From positions 162,305-226,304 of the forward strand of contig NZ_AJLS01000035.1 in NCBI RefSeq assembly GCF_000307875.1: a stretch of DNA of 64,000 nucleotides, in the 5' to 3' direction. The notes below the pieces were generated by a model. It saw only the letters and a list, made by a program, of their open reading frames with translations, was not told the origin of the DNA and searched no databases. Below are positions 9,092-18,253 of the stretch, piece after piece. The number at the start of each line of letters is the position of its first letter. Positions within the stretch are counted from its first letter, which is position 1. Source of the stretch: Neobacillus bataviensis LMG 21833 (GTDB lineage Bacteria > Bacillota > Bacilli > Bacillales > Cytobacillaceae). The position numbers and the translations under genes are program-made.

Positions 9092-9870
9092 AAAATCAAT
9101 TAGTAAAGCTGGAAAAAAATGAACATATTGCGATTGTAACGATTGATAATCCACCCTTAAACGTGTTGAGCAGTCAGGTAACGAACCAGTTAAGGGGTAT
9201 TTTCGATGAAATAGCCCATGATAACGAAATTATTGTGGTGATTTTGACTGGTACCGGGAGCAGGGCTTTTATGGCGGGGGCGGATATTAAAGAATTCCCC
9301 CAATCTATTGGTAAAAAAGGTATGAAAGACACCATCTTGGAGCAACACGCCGTCTTTAATCAAATTGATTTCCTGCCTAAACCGACAATTGCTGTCTTAA
9401 ATGGACTGACCTTTGGCGGCGGATGTGAGCTTGCCATCACTTGTGATATCCGTATTGCAGAAGAGCATGTTCAAATCGGCTTGCCGGAAATAAAATTAGG
9501 AATCTTTCCAGGCGGCGGCGGTACCCAGCGCCTGCCTAGAATTGTAGGTGAAGCTAAAGCAAAGGAACTTATGTTTGTAGGAGATCCTATAACGGCTCAC
9601 GAAGCTGAAAAATTGGGATTAGTAAATCATGTTGTTGGAACTGGTGAAGGAATGAAAGTAGCTTTGACGATGGCTAAGAAAATCAGCGGATATTCCCTTC
9701 AAGCGCTATCCCGGATTAAGAAAGCGGTAGATGAAGGAACAAACATGGAATTTCAAGCTGGGGTTGAAAGAGAAGCCGAGCTGTTTGCAGAAGTCTTTTT
9801 AACAGAAGATGTAAAAGAAGGGGTTTTGGCATTTATTGAAAAAAGAAAGCCAATTTTTGCCCATAAATAG
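9088..9870 (+). CDS. Enoyl-CoA hydratase/isomerase (crotonase family)
   Basis: 260-residue crotonase. The oxyanion-hole segment AGADIKEFP and both catalytic glutamates are visible, one in FGGGCELAITCDIRIA and one in GLPEIKLGIFPGGGGTQRL, so true hydratase activity is expected. It overlaps the dehydrogenase gene by four bases. It is the only crotonase in the window and could also hydrate crotonyl-CoA formed by the 4-hydroxybutyryl-CoA dehydratase at 41272. A 118-bp gap separates it from the next gene, possibly with an internal promoter, though none stands out. Confidence 0.92.
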   Translation: MKNQLVKLEKNEHIAIVTIDNPPLNVLSSQVTNQLRGIFDEIAHDNEIIVVILTGTGSRAFMAGADIKEFPQSIGKKGMKDTILEQHAVFNQIDFLPKPTIAVLNGLTFGGGCELAITCDIRIAEEHVQIGLPEIKLGIFPGGGGTQRLPRIVGEAKAKELMFVGDPITAHEAEKLGLVNHVVGTGEGMKVALTMAKKISGYSLQALSRIKKAVDEGTNMEFQAGVEREAELFAEVFLTEDVKEGVLAFIEKRKPIFAHK

Positions 9871-9988
9871 TCAATGAAATGGAGGGCTGGGAAGTTTAAG
9901 AAAATTGCTAATCCGGAGAAATTGCTGTTCGTGTTTTCAAATAATTACCAAAGTAAAAAACAGAAATCTGCCTTAGGAGGAAGTTTAG

Positions 9989-10969
9989 ATGAAAAGTTGG
10001 ATTGTTAATCAATTGGGAGACCCTAAAGATGTTTTAGAATTGAAGGAATTAACTGTTCCTACCATTGAAAAGGGGAAACTATTAATTCAAGTCGATGCTT
10101 CCTCCCTTAATTTTTTTGATATTTTACTTTGTCAAGGAAAATATCAGGAGAAGCCGCCGACTCCCTTTACCCCCGGTGCCGAGATTTCCGGGATTGTCCG
10201 TGCAGTCGAAGAAGGAAGCAAATTTAAAGTAGGTCAGCGTGTAGTTGCAACTCCAGCATTACCTAACGGTGGCTTAGCTGAATGGGTAAGTGTTTCGGAA
10301 GAGTCCGTTTATGCCATCTCAGAGTCGATGTCCTCAAGTGATGCTGCTTCCATGTTTATTACCTATCAAACTTCTTACTATGCGCTATATCACCGTGCAA
10401 ATATTCAAAAGGGGGAAGTTCTATTAGTCCATGCAGGAGCTGGCGGAGTGGGCTCAGCTGCCATTCAGCTTGGCAAGGCAAGAGGAGCAAAAATTATTGC
10501 AACCGCTGGCAGCCCTGAAAAGGTTCAATTATGTAAAGACCTTGGAGCGGATATCGCCATTGATTATCAAACTGAAAACTTTGTTGACATTGTGAAAAAA
10601 GAAACTAATGGTCGTGGAGCCGATGTCATTTATGATCCTGTCGGAGGCGATGTTTTTGACCAATCAAGAAAATGTATCGCTTTTGATGGACGTCTATTGG
10701 TCATCGGATTTGCAAGCGGTCGAATTCCAGATGCTCCAGTTAATCATGCGTTGATTAAAAACTATTCCATTGTCGGAGTCCATTGGGGGTTGTTCCGCAG
10801 ATTGAATCCGGAAAAGGTGATTGAAATCCACGAAGATCTAATGGGGCTCTATGAACAAGGGTTGATTAAACCATTAATTTATCGAGAGTATGGTTTTAAC
10901 GAAGTCCCTACGGCATTAGAGGTGTTGGCAGATCGTCAAACATATGGAAAATTAGTTGCTTTGCCTTAG
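9989..10969 (+). CDS. NADPH:quinone oxidoreductase-like MDR (zinc-less)
   Basis: 326-residue medium-chain dehydrogenase/reductase of the quinone oxidoreductase / enoyl reductase type. The GroES-like N-terminal domain lacks structural-zinc cysteines. The cofactor-binding motif is HAGAGGVGSAAIQLGKARGA, followed by GADIAIDYQTENF and GADVIYDPVGG. It may reduce a quinone or an enoyl/2-alkenal compound. ATG 9989 follows TAGGAGG. Co-directional with, and 20-30 bp before, the acyl-CoA dehydrogenase. NADP preference is a family expectation and is not proven here. Confidence 0.87.
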   Translation: MKSWIVNQLGDPKDVLELKELTVPTIEKGKLLIQVDASSLNFFDILLCQGKYQEKPPTPFTPGAEISGIVRAVEEGSKFKVGQRVVATPALPNGGLAEWVSVSEESVYAISESMSSSDAASMFITYQTSYYALYHRANIQKGEVLLVHAGAGGVGSAAIQLGKARGAKIIATAGSPEKVQLCKDLGADIAIDYQTENFVDIVKKETNGRGADVIYDPVGGDVFDQSRKCIAFDGRLLVIGFASGRIPDAPVNHALIKNYSIVGVHWGLFRRLNPEKVIEIHEDLMGLYEQGLIKPLIYREYGFNEVPTALEVLADRQTYGKLVALP

Positions 10970-10997
10970 GGAAATAAATAATTAGGGGATGAAAAGG

Positions 10998-12230
10998 ATG
11001 AATTTTTCTTATTCAGAAAAAGTAGTAACACTGCAGAAAAAGGTCATTAATTTTATGGAGGAGTATGTTTATCCAAACGAAAAGGTATATCAGGAACAGT
11101 TGAAGCAACAGAAAACTCGCTGGTCTGATATTCCGCCAATTATGGATGAACTTAAAGAGAAGGCAAAAGAAAATGGATTATGGAATTTGTTCTTACCAGA
11201 AAGTGAATATGGGGCAGGCTTAACCAATCTTGAGTATGCCCCTCTTTGTGAAATCATGGGCCGATCTGTGATTGGACCGGAAGTATTTAATTGTAATGCA
11301 CCAGATACAGGAAACATGGAAGTACTTGTCCGCTATGGGACAGAAATCCAAAAAAAACAATGGCTTGAGCCCCTTCTAGCAGGTGAGATTCGTTCATGCT
11401 TTTCCATGACTGAGCCAGATGTAGCTTCGAGTGATGCAACCAATATTAACACTAGTATTAGAAGAGATGGCGATGAATTTGTCATCAATGGAAGGAAATG
11501 GTGGTCTTCAGGTGCAGGTGATCCGCGGTGCAAGATTGCAATTGTAATGGGGAAAAATGATCCAACCGCCCCTTCGTATGAACAGCAGTCGATGATTCTT
11601 GTTCCGTTAGACACACCAGGAGTTAAGATCGAACGATTACTACCTGTGTTTGGTTATGATGATGCACCACATGGCCATGCGGAAATCGTATATGAAAATG
11701 TACGGGTGCCTGCTGAAAATATATTATGGGAAGAAGGCAAAGGATTCGCAATTGCTCAAGGACGACTTGGGCCTGGACGGATTCATCACTGTATGAGATT
11801 AATTGGTCTAGCTGAACGTGCGTTGGAGGACTTATCAAAGCGAGTTCTTAGTCGAACTGCTTTTGGAAAAAAAATAGCTGAACAAGGTGTTGTTCAAGAG
11901 TGGATTGCAGATTCACGAATTGAAATAGAACAAGCGCGTTTATTGACATTAAAAGCAGCCTATAAGATGGACACAGTTGGAAATAAGGAAGCAAAAACAG
12001 AAATTGCCATGATTAAAGTGGTTGCGCCAAATATGGCTCTGCGTGTGCTTGACCGGGCCATTCAAGCTTTTGGTGCAGCTGGTGTAAGTGACGATTTCAA
12101 TCTTGCCTATCATTGGGCGAACGCTCGTACGTTAAGGCTTGCAGATGGTCCCGATGAAGTTCATCGACGCCAAATTGCTAAATTAGAACTACGAAAATAT
12201 CAATCAGCAGATCTTGCTGCAATCCATTAA
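10998..12230 (+). CDS. Acyl-CoA dehydrogenase (ACAD11-like)
   Basis: 410-residue FAD-dependent acyl-CoA dehydrogenase. It has an N-terminal helical domain, [15 protein letters not shown] in the beta-barrel flavin region, and a C-terminal domain carrying the catalytic-base region [17 protein letters not shown], typical of the ACAD10/11 subgroup. ATG 10998 is preferred to ATG 10989 because AGGGG lies 9 bp upstream of the former and touches the latter. The enzyme would make the enoyl-CoA for the hydratase and dehydrogenase upstream. Chain-length specificity cannot be read. Confidence 0.9.
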   Translation: MNFSYSEKVVTLQKKVINFMEEYVYPNEKVYQEQLKQQKTRWSDIPPIMDELKEKAKENGLWNLFLPESEYGAGLTNLEYAPLCEIMGRSVIGPEVFNCNAPDTGNMEVLVRYGTEIQKKQWLEPLLAGEIRSCFSMTEPDVASSDATNINTSIRRDGDEFVINGRKWWSSGAGDPRCKIAIVMGKNDPTAPSYEQQSMILVPLDTPGVKIERLLPVFGYDDAPHGHAEIVYENVRVPAENILWEEGKGFAIAQGRLGPGRIHHCMRLIGLAERALEDLSKRVLSRTAFGKKIAEQGVVQEWIADSRIEIEQARLLTLKAAYKMDTVGNKEAKTEIAMIKVVAPNMALRVLDRAIQAFGAAGVSDDFNLAYHWANARTLRLADGPDEVHRRQIAKLELRKYQSADLAAIH

Positions 12231-12281
12231 TCAACAAATTTGAAACAGTTTAATGAATAAAATTGAAAACGGGGTGATAAT

Positions 12282-13025
12282 ATGCGTTTAGAGAATAAAG
12301 TAGCCATTATTACTGGAGGCGGAGGAGGCATTGGGAGAGCAACTGCTGTCAGATTTGCTAAGGAAGGTGCTCAGATCCTGGTAGCTGATTTTAGAGAAGA
12401 AGCGGGTATCAAAACTGTTCAATTAATTAAGGAAATTGGCGGTGAAGCGGAGTTTGTTCGTGTGGATATGACCAAACCAGAAGAAGTGAAGCATATGATC
12501 CAAAAAGCGATTGATCTTTTTGGGAAACTTGACATCTTCATAAACAACGCTGGTGTAAAAAGTGATGAGAAAAAAATACCGGATGTTTCGCTTGAAGAAT
12601 GGCAGGAAGTTTTCGATATCAACACTACCGGTGTGTTTCTAGGAATGAAATATTCAATTCCAAAGATGGACTCAGGAGGAACCATCGTAAACACAGCTAG
12701 CATTGCAGGTATTAAAGGCCAAAAGCTAGTTGCCGCCTATTCCGCTTCTAAGAGCAGTGTCATCGCGCTTACAAAGACTGCTGCAACAGAATTTGGTAAA
12801 AAGAATATTCGTGTGAATGCAATTGCTCCTGGAATTATTGATACCGATATGGTGGAAGAGTGGAAAAAAACAAAAAAATGGCAAGTTTTATCTAAAGCTA
12901 ATGCATTAAATCGAATCGGTCAGCCTGGGGAAATTGCTAATACGATTTTATTCCTTGCTTCCGATGAATCTTCCTTTATTACAGGAGAAACAATTGTAGT
13001 TGATGGCGGTACACTTAATCTATAG
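12282..13025 (+). CDS. Short-chain dehydrogenase/reductase (SDR)
   Basis: 247-residue classical SDR. It has cofactor motif TGGGGGIG (residues about 12-19), NNAG, catalytic serine in TASIAG, the YSASK tetrad, and C-terminal VDGGTLNL. D/E residues after beta-2 (LVADFREE) suggest NAD rather than NADP, as inference. It is the last gene of the first catabolic operon, followed by the terminator at 13061. Substrate unknown: candidates are 3-oxoacyl-CoA or an alcohol intermediate of the pathway. Confidence 0.9.
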   Translation: MRLENKVAIITGGGGGIGRATAVRFAKEGAQILVADFREEAGIKTVQLIKEIGGEAEFVRVDMTKPEEVKHMIQKAIDLFGKLDIFINNAGVKSDEKKIPDVSLEEWQEVFDINTTGVFLGMKYSIPKMDSGGTIVNTASIAGIKGQKLVAAYSASKSSVIALTKTAATEFGKKNIRVNAIAPGIIDTDMVEEWKKTKKWQVLSKANALNRIGQPGEIANTILFLASDESSFITGETIVVDGGTLNL

Positions 13026-13060
13026 TAACTCTCCATTTATTGATATTTAATTTTTTTGAT

Positions 13061-13098
13061 ACCTTCCTATTTAATACTTAGGAAGGTGCATTTTTATT
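13061..13098 (+). terminator. Rho-independent terminator of the first catabolic operon
   Basis: Perfect 9-bp stem ACCTTCCTA / TAGGAAGGT with a 9-base loop, followed by a T-rich stretch (13090-13099). It lies 35 bp after the SDR stop. Confidence 0.8.
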
Positions 13099-13267
13099 TG
13101 CTGATAGAGAAACCAATGATATGGAATCTTCAATTCTCTTTAACCAGTACTTTAAACTTGTGAATTTTCAAACCATTAGCTGCACACCATTTCGCTTGGG
13201 TCTGTCCACATGCCCTAAAAACAGCAAACCGCCGTTCCCATTCCTTTCTTAGTTCAGTTTTGGACAT
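13080..13267 (-). pseudogene. IS66-family accessory (TnpA-like) ORF remnant, frameshifted
   Basis: Minus-strand reading from ATG 13267 gives MSKTELRKEWERRFAVFRAC and then GQTQAKWCAANGLKIHKFK, matching the HTH start of IS66-type accessory proteins common in Bacillus. The frame then breaks. One extra base in the TTTAAA run at 13151-13156 turns an expected KYWLKRIEDS into VLVKEN and a stop. The downstream part and the rest of any element are missing and no inverted repeats were found, so this is a solo relic. The family assignment is from recognition of the motif. Confidence 0.6.
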
Positions 13268-13370
13268 TAAAAAAACTTCTCTATTAATTGTTTCTTGATG
13301 AGAATATATCATAGACATCGTAATTTAACGAGATGGGGGCAGTTTGACGCTCACTTTTTAAATAAAGGAA

Positions 13371-13396
13371 AAAGCCGGGAATGTCTTCCCGGCTTT
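13371..13396 (-). terminator. Terminator of the alpha/beta-hydrolase pseudogene (possibly bidirectional)
   Basis: Perfect 11-bp GC-rich stem AAAGCCGGGAA / TTCCCGGCTTT with a 4-base loop. On the minus strand it is followed by a T-rich tail; on the plus strand the tail is weaker. It sits at the 3' end of the minus-strand hydrolase remnant. Confidence 0.7.
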
Positions 13397-13984
13397 GTTT
13401 CCTTATTGCGTAGAATTGTATAACCTTGTTGTTTACAATCTCTGTCGCTTCGGTAAAGAAAATGTGGCCGGCACCTGGAACAGTAAAAAGCTCAGCCCCT
13501 TGAATATTTTTAGCAAAGTTTTCCCCATTTCTATAAGGAACCAATTCATCAGCATCACCATGGATTACTAGGGTTGGGATTTTAATATCACCTAATTCGT
13601 TTGAGGTATCATGGCAAGACATGCTTGAAGTTGTGATAAATAACAGTGTGATGGGGTTACAATTTCAATTCGTTTTTCAATATCTTCCTAGAATAATTCC
13701 GGATGTGCATGAATAAAAGCCTGACTATAAACAATGGGGGCAGCCGCCCATGCATTTTCTTCAGGGGTGCCAGTTAGAGCAGCTCGTGCCACCATTAATT
13801 CAGATATTTCAGGAGAAGGTTGTATATGGGGAGTCCCACCTGCTGTGGAACAGCCCAATACTAATGAACGAATCCGATCTGGATAAGCAAATGCCAATCG
13901 TTGGGCAATCATTCCACCCATGGAAATACCAAAAACATGTGCAGATTCATTGTTAGAAAAGAACGAAATATTTTTGGTTTCCAT
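13371..13984 (-). pseudogene. Alpha/beta-hydrolase pseudogene
   Basis: Minus-strand remnant of an alpha/beta-fold hydrolase. The first part has the nucleophile elbow HVFGISMGGMIAQRLAFAYP followed by RSLVLGCSTAGG. An in-frame TAG (13688-13690) follows HPELF, and the frame continues as EDIEKRIEIVTPSH. A missing base in the G run near 13613 shifts the frame at CLA(H)DTSNEL. The last segment has TLVIHGDADELVPYRNG (acid) and GAGHIFF (catalytic His). About 80 N-terminal residues before the elbow are absent. Two point lesions plus a 5' truncation make it clearly non-functional. Confidence 0.85.
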
Positions 13985-14182
13985 TTTTTATACTTTGAAC
14001 TCTTTTGAAAAAATAATAAAAATAAAGGGAATTTTACCATATTTGGAGAATTATATAGTGTGAACGATTCGATAAAGAATCATACATAAAATTTGATTTA
14101 AAAAGTAATCAACTCTTTTTTTTCTAAAAAACACATGACAAAGCAGCGCTTTCAATTCTATCGAACGGAGAGGGAGTACCAA

Positions 14183-15613
14183 ATGACAATTGAATATACG
14201 GATGAGAATATTTCCATGTCTGAGAATACGAAGCTTGATCGTGTGAATAAATCCGATATTGACACCATCCTAGTTTCCATTTTTCAATCAAGTTACGATG
14301 GTATTTACGTTGCAGACAGTGATGGTGTGGGAGTTATGGTTAACTCCGCTTACTCAAGAATTACTGGTGTAGAAAGCCAAGAGCTACTTGGAAAGAACAT
14401 GATGACTGTGGTAAAAGAAGGGCTAGTTTCAGAATCTGTTACGATAAAGGTTTTAGAGGAAAAAACGGCTCAAACGATTATTCAAACCGTTCGAGGCAAG
14501 GAATTATTAGTAACAGGTAATCCTGTATTTGACCTTAACGGGAAAATTACCTATGTTGTAACAAACGTAAGGGATATATCTGATTTAAATTATATGAAAA
14601 CTGAGCTGCTGCACTCAAAAAGATTGACGGAACAGTATATCTATGAAATTGAAGAATTAAAAAAGAGAGAATTAATACATATGCATCTTGATGGAATTAT
14701 CGGTCAAAGCCAAGAAATAATGAAGGTTTTTCATCTTGCAAGGAAGGTAGCTAAGGTTAATTCAACTGTCCTTATTTTAGGAGAGTCTGGAGTAGGGAAA
14801 GAAGTGATTGTGAATTATCTCCATCAAGAAAGTGATCGGGCAAATAAACCATTGATTAAAGTGAATTGTGGTGCCATACCAAAACACTTGCTGGAATCTG
14901 AATTATTTGGCTATGAAAAGGGCGCGTTTACTGGCGCTGATAGTCAGGGAAAGCCCGGTTTGTTTGAACAAGCGGACGGGGGGACTATATTTCTAGATGA
15001 AATTGGCGACATGCCAATCGATCTTCAGGTGAAATTATTAAGGGTTCTCCAAGAATTTGAAATCATGCGGGTTGGCGGAAGAAAAAGCTTTAAAATTGAT
15101 GTAAGGGTCATTTCAGCGACACATATGAATTTAGAAGAAATGGTAGATAAAAATGATTTTAGAAGGGATCTTTATTACCGGCTGAATATAGTTCCTATAA
15201 AGGTGCCCCCCTTAAGAGAAAGGATAGCAGATATTGTTCCACTTGCCTTCTATTTTTTAAATAAAACTAATAAAAAGAATAAGTTAAATAAAAGGTTTCA
15301 TCATGAAATCATTCATTTTTTCGAAGAATATCGCTGGCCAGGGAATATTAGAGAGTTAGAAAATTTAATCGAAAGATTAGTAGTAACAACAGACAATGAG
15401 GAAATAGAGATGCAAGATTTACCAGCTAGTATGTTACAAGGAAAACCTCGTAAAAAGACAGAAACGGGGAAATTAAAGGAAATTATTGCGAATGTTGAGC
15501 GAAAGCTAATCAAAGAGCAAATGGAAAAATCAAAAACCACACGCCAAGCTGCAAAAGAATTAGGGATTAGCCAATCAGCCCTGGTAAAAAAAATGCAGAA
15601 ATTAGGTTTTTGA
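14183..15613 (+). CDS. Sigma-54-dependent activator: PAS, AAA+, Fis-type HTH
   Basis: 476-residue enhancer-binding protein. PAS sensor at about residues 28-135, a linker helix, and AAA+ domain at about 171-410 with Walker A GESGVGKE (200-207), canonical GAFTGA (247-252) and Walker B GGTIFLDEIGD. The C-terminal HTH is TRQAAKELGISQSALVKKM. ATG 14183 is chosen over 14135 because GGAGAGGGAG precedes it by 6 bp. It is followed by a terminator and then by the sigma-54 promoter at 15777, its most likely target. The PAS ligand is unknown; by context it could be a fatty or hydroxy acid. Confidence 0.92.
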   Translation: MTIEYTDENISMSENTKLDRVNKSDIDTILVSIFQSSYDGIYVADSDGVGVMVNSAYSRITGVESQELLGKNMMTVVKEGLVSESVTIKVLEEKTAQTIIQTVRGKELLVTGNPVFDLNGKITYVVTNVRDISDLNYMKTELLHSKRLTEQYIYEIEELKKRELIHMHLDGIIGQSQEIMKVFHLARKVAKVNSTVLILGESGVGKEVIVNYLHQESDRANKPLIKVNCGAIPKHLLESELFGYEKGAFTGADSQGKPGLFEQADGGTIFLDEIGDMPIDLQVKLLRVLQEFEIMRVGGRKSFKIDVRVISATHMNLEEMVDKNDFRRDLYYRLNIVPIKVPPLRERIADIVPLAFYFLNKTNKKNKLNKRFHHEIIHFFEEYRWPGNIRELENLIERLVVTTDNEEIEMQDLPASMLQGKPRKKTETGKLKEIIANVERKLIKEQMEKSKTTRQAAKELGISQSALVKKMQKLGF

Positions 15614-15630
15614 TGAAAAAAGGAATCAAA

Positions 15631-15657
15631 AGTCAACGTTCAATCGTTGGCTTTTTT
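15631..15657 (+). terminator. Terminator of the PAS-type activator gene
   Basis: Stem AGTCAACG / CGTTGGCT (one G-T pair) with a 6-base loop and a TTTTTT tail, 17 bp after the stop codon. Confidence 0.8.
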
Positions 15658-15685
15658 CAGTACACTTAATTAGAAACTGAAGAAT

Positions 15686-15717
15686 TATCAATATATTAAT
15701 GTTGATAAAGGAAGAAA
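15686..15717. promoter_or_regulatory. Inverted repeat, candidate enhancer site for the sigma-54 activator
   Basis: TATCAA and TTGATA arms spaced by 20 bases, centred roughly 80 bp upstream of the -24 element at 15777, where enhancer-binding proteins normally bind. The arms are short, so this could be chance in AT-rich DNA. Confidence 0.3.
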
Positions 15718-15776
15718 TATCTGTATTTTTGTAACAATATGTCGAATTATTTTTTATTTTCTCATAATACGGAAAG

Positions 15777-15794
15777 TTGGCACAATATTTGCAT
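15777..15794 (+). promoter_or_regulatory. Sigma-54 promoter for the PHA operon
   Basis: TTGGCACAATATTTGCAT: GG (15779-15780) and GC (15791-15792) separated by exactly 10 bases, matching TGGCAC-N5-TTGC. It lies 54 bp before the first gene of the SDR / ligase / MFS / phaP-phaR-phaC unit and directly downstream of an activator gene. Confidence 0.88.
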
Positions 15795-15847
15795 TAATAA
15801 TAAATAGCACGACCACAAATAAAAGAAGATGAAGGGGAATGAAGGGA

Positions 15848-16612
15848 ATGAATTTACCAACATTTGATTTAAAAGGCAAGGTTGCCCTCGTTACAGGAGG
15901 AAGTAAAGGGATTGGATTTAGCATGGCTCAGGCATTAGGGCGTTATGGTGCCACGCTTGTTATTTCCAGCCGAGGAGTTGAAGAAGGGGAAAAGGCTGTT
16001 GCCCAGTTAAAGGAAGAAGATATTGAAGCAGCCTATATTCCTTGTGATGTGACGAAAAAGGATCAGGTGGAACTGCTAGTCAATCGAATTGTTGATCAAT
16101 TCGGCTCGCTTGATATCTTAGTGAACAACGCAGGAATGAATATCCGTAAGCTGTTAGTTGATGTAGAAGAAAGCGATTGGGATCAAGTTTTAACGGTCAA
16201 TTTAAAAGGACTTTTTCTAGTGGGACAAGCTTGTGCCAAACAAATGATCAAACAAAATTATGGAAAGATCATCAACATCTCATCCATTTTAGGAACAATT
16301 GGAATGCCATTCCAGACATCCTATGCGGCTAGTAAAGGAGGCATTAACCAAGTAACAAAAGTTTGGGCTGAAGAGTTAGCCCCCTATAATATCACCGTTA
16401 ATGCTATTGGACCAGGTTACATAAAAACACCAATGACCAATGATTGGTTATCTAATCCTGAACGGGCTGAGAAAATAATCAATGCCAGCATGATCAAAAG
16501 AATTGGAGAAACATCGGATCTTGTGGGACCGGTAGTTTTCTTTGCCTCTGATACATCAGCATATGTTACTGGCCAAATATTAAATGTTGATGGCGGCTGT
16601 ACTGCTCGTTAA
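15848..16612 (+). CDS. SDR family oxidoreductase (3-oxoacyl/acetoacetyl-CoA reductase-like)
   Basis: 254-residue classical SDR with TGGSKGIG, NNAG, NISSILG, YAASK and VDGG motifs. ATG 15848 is preferred to 15839 because AAGGGG then has about 10 bp spacing. It is the first gene behind the sigma-54 promoter at 15777. As the only reductase in the same unit as PhaR/PhaC it is the best candidate for a PhaB-like supply of (R)-3-hydroxyacyl-CoA. The sequence is also compatible with gluconate-5-dehydrogenase-like SDRs, so this role is inferred from context. Confidence 0.88.
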   Translation: MNLPTFDLKGKVALVTGGSKGIGFSMAQALGRYGATLVISSRGVEEGEKAVAQLKEEDIEAAYIPCDVTKKDQVELLVNRIVDQFGSLDILVNNAGMNIRKLLVDVEESDWDQVLTVNLKGLFLVGQACAKQMIKQNYGKIINISSILGTIGMPFQTSYAASKGGINQVTKVWAEELAPYNITVNAIGPGYIKTPMTNDWLSNPERAEKIINASMIKRIGETSDLVGPVVFFASDTSAYVTGQILNVDGGCTAR

Positions 16613-16635
16613 GGGAATGATTAGGAGGTTAATGA

Positions 16636-18225
16636 ATGAATATCATCAATGAAGTCCACTTTAATCGTGAAGTAAAAGTCTTCGAGAATCGGCCTGAGAA
16701 CCTGCCCGCGATGTTGAAAGAGACTGCCCAAAAGTATTCATCACATGAGGCGCTTGTGATGAATGGAAGTCGCTTAACGTATAAAGATATGCACGAAAAA
16801 GTGGAGCAGATTGCCGGTAATTTACAGAACTCCCTGTGTGTAAAAAAGGGAGATCGTGTTGCACTTTTATTAGGAAATAGTATTGAATTTTGTCTACTCG
16901 TTTTTGCTTGTGCTAAATTAGGGGCGATTGTGGTGCCTTTAAATACTAGACTAAGAGAAAATGAACTTTCATTTATGATTCAACAATCTGGCACCAAGAT
17001 CTTGGTTGTGGATGATGAATTTTTAGAGAAGGTCGAAAGCATGAGAGATCTTGATTCCATCTTAAATGTTCAATACTTTTTCTTAGTGGGGAATAAAACA
17101 CCAAACAGAAAAGATTATTTGCCTTTTGAAATCTTAGAACAACCATCTTCAGTTGCGGATGTTCATGTAACGGAAGAAGATCCATTATTTATTATGTATA
17201 CATCTGGAACAACTGGACTTCCAAAAGGGGCGGTTGGCAGTCATTTAGGAGCGATTCACAGTGCAATCAATTATGAATACGTGTTAAAGACAAATGACGA
17301 ATCTAGAACCTTAATCGCTGTTCCTCTCTTTCATGTTACAGGCTTAATTGGCCAGCTTTTTCACATGGTTAAGGTGGGGGGGACATCCGTTATTATGAGG
17401 AGGTATAAGACAGAAGAATACATCCGATTAACAGTGGAAGAAAATGTATCCTTTTTGTTTAATGTTCCAACCATCTACATTATGATGATGGCACATTCAG
17501 ATTTCTCATTATACAGCTATTCAAAAGTAAATTGTATCGCATACGGCGGTGCTCCGATGTCATCGGAAACGATTTATAAATTGAAAAAGTATTTTCCGAA
17601 TTCGTTCTTGCATAATGCATATGGAGCTACTGAGACCTCCTCTCCTGCAACCATTATGCCGCAAAACTTTAATGAGTCAAAGGTAGCTTCCGTTGGACTC
17701 TCTGTTCCTGTTGGTGAAATGAGAGTTGTAAATGATTTGGATGAACCATGTAAACCTGGTGAAGTGGGTGAATTATTAATTAAAGGACCCATGATCGTTG
17801 AAGGTTATTGGAACAATGAGGTTGCCAACCAAACGTCATTTCATAATGAATTTTGGCGCTCCGGCGACTTAGCAAAAATAGATGAAGATGGTTTTGTTTA
17901 TATTGTCGATCGAAAAAAAGACTTAATTAATCGTGGCGGTGAAAAGATATTTTCAATTGAGGTCGAGAATGTTCTTTATAATCATCCAAAGGTATTAGAA
18001 GTGGCCGTCGTAGGAGTTCCAGATCCTCTCTTTGGGGAAATTGTCAAAGCGGTGATTGTCCCAAAGGCCAACGCAACCATTGAGAGCCAAGAAATAAGAG
18101 ACTTTGTTGCAGAAAGATTAGCAAATTATAAAGTTCCGAAACTAGTAGAATTTATATCCGAACTGCCTCGTAATGCGGCGGGGAAAATAATAAAGAATGA
18201 GCTGAAGAATTTACAGAACAACTAA
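16636..18225 (+). CDS. AMP-forming acyl-CoA ligase
   Basis: 529-residue ANL ligase with MYTSGTTGLPKGAVGSH, YGATETSSP, FWRSGDLAKIDEDGF, hinge DRKKDLINRGGEKIFSIEVE and the catalytic lysine in PRNAAGKIIKNEL. Spaced 23 bp after the SDR and 28 bp before the MFS gene. It probably activates the acid brought in by that carrier, feeding either degradation or the PHA synthase. The substrate is not identifiable. Confidence 0.9.
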   Translation: MNIINEVHFNREVKVFENRPENLPAMLKETAQKYSSHEALVMNGSRLTYKDMHEKVEQIAGNLQNSLCVKKGDRVALLLGNSIEFCLLVFACAKLGAIVVPLNTRLRENELSFMIQQSGTKILVVDDEFLEKVESMRDLDSILNVQYFFLVGNKTPNRKDYLPFEILEQPSSVADVHVTEEDPLFIMYTSGTTGLPKGAVGSHLGAIHSAINYEYVLKTNDESRTLIAVPLFHVTGLIGQLFHMVKVGGTSVIMRRYKTEEYIRLTVEENVSFLFNVPTIYIMMMAHSDFSLYSYSKVNCIAYGGAPMSSETIYKLKKYFPNSFLHNAYGATETSSPATIMPQNFNESKVASVGLSVPVGEMRVVNDLDEPCKPGEVGELLIKGPMIVEGYWNNEVANQTSFHNEFWRSGDLAKIDEDGFVYIVDRKKDLINRGGEKIFSIEVENVLYNHPKVLEVAVVGVPDPLFGEIVKAVIVPKANATIESQEIRDFVAERLANYKVPKLVEFISELPRNAAGKIIKNELKNLQNN

Positions 18226-18253
18226 TTTTTTATAAAAGAGAGGAAGAGATGCA

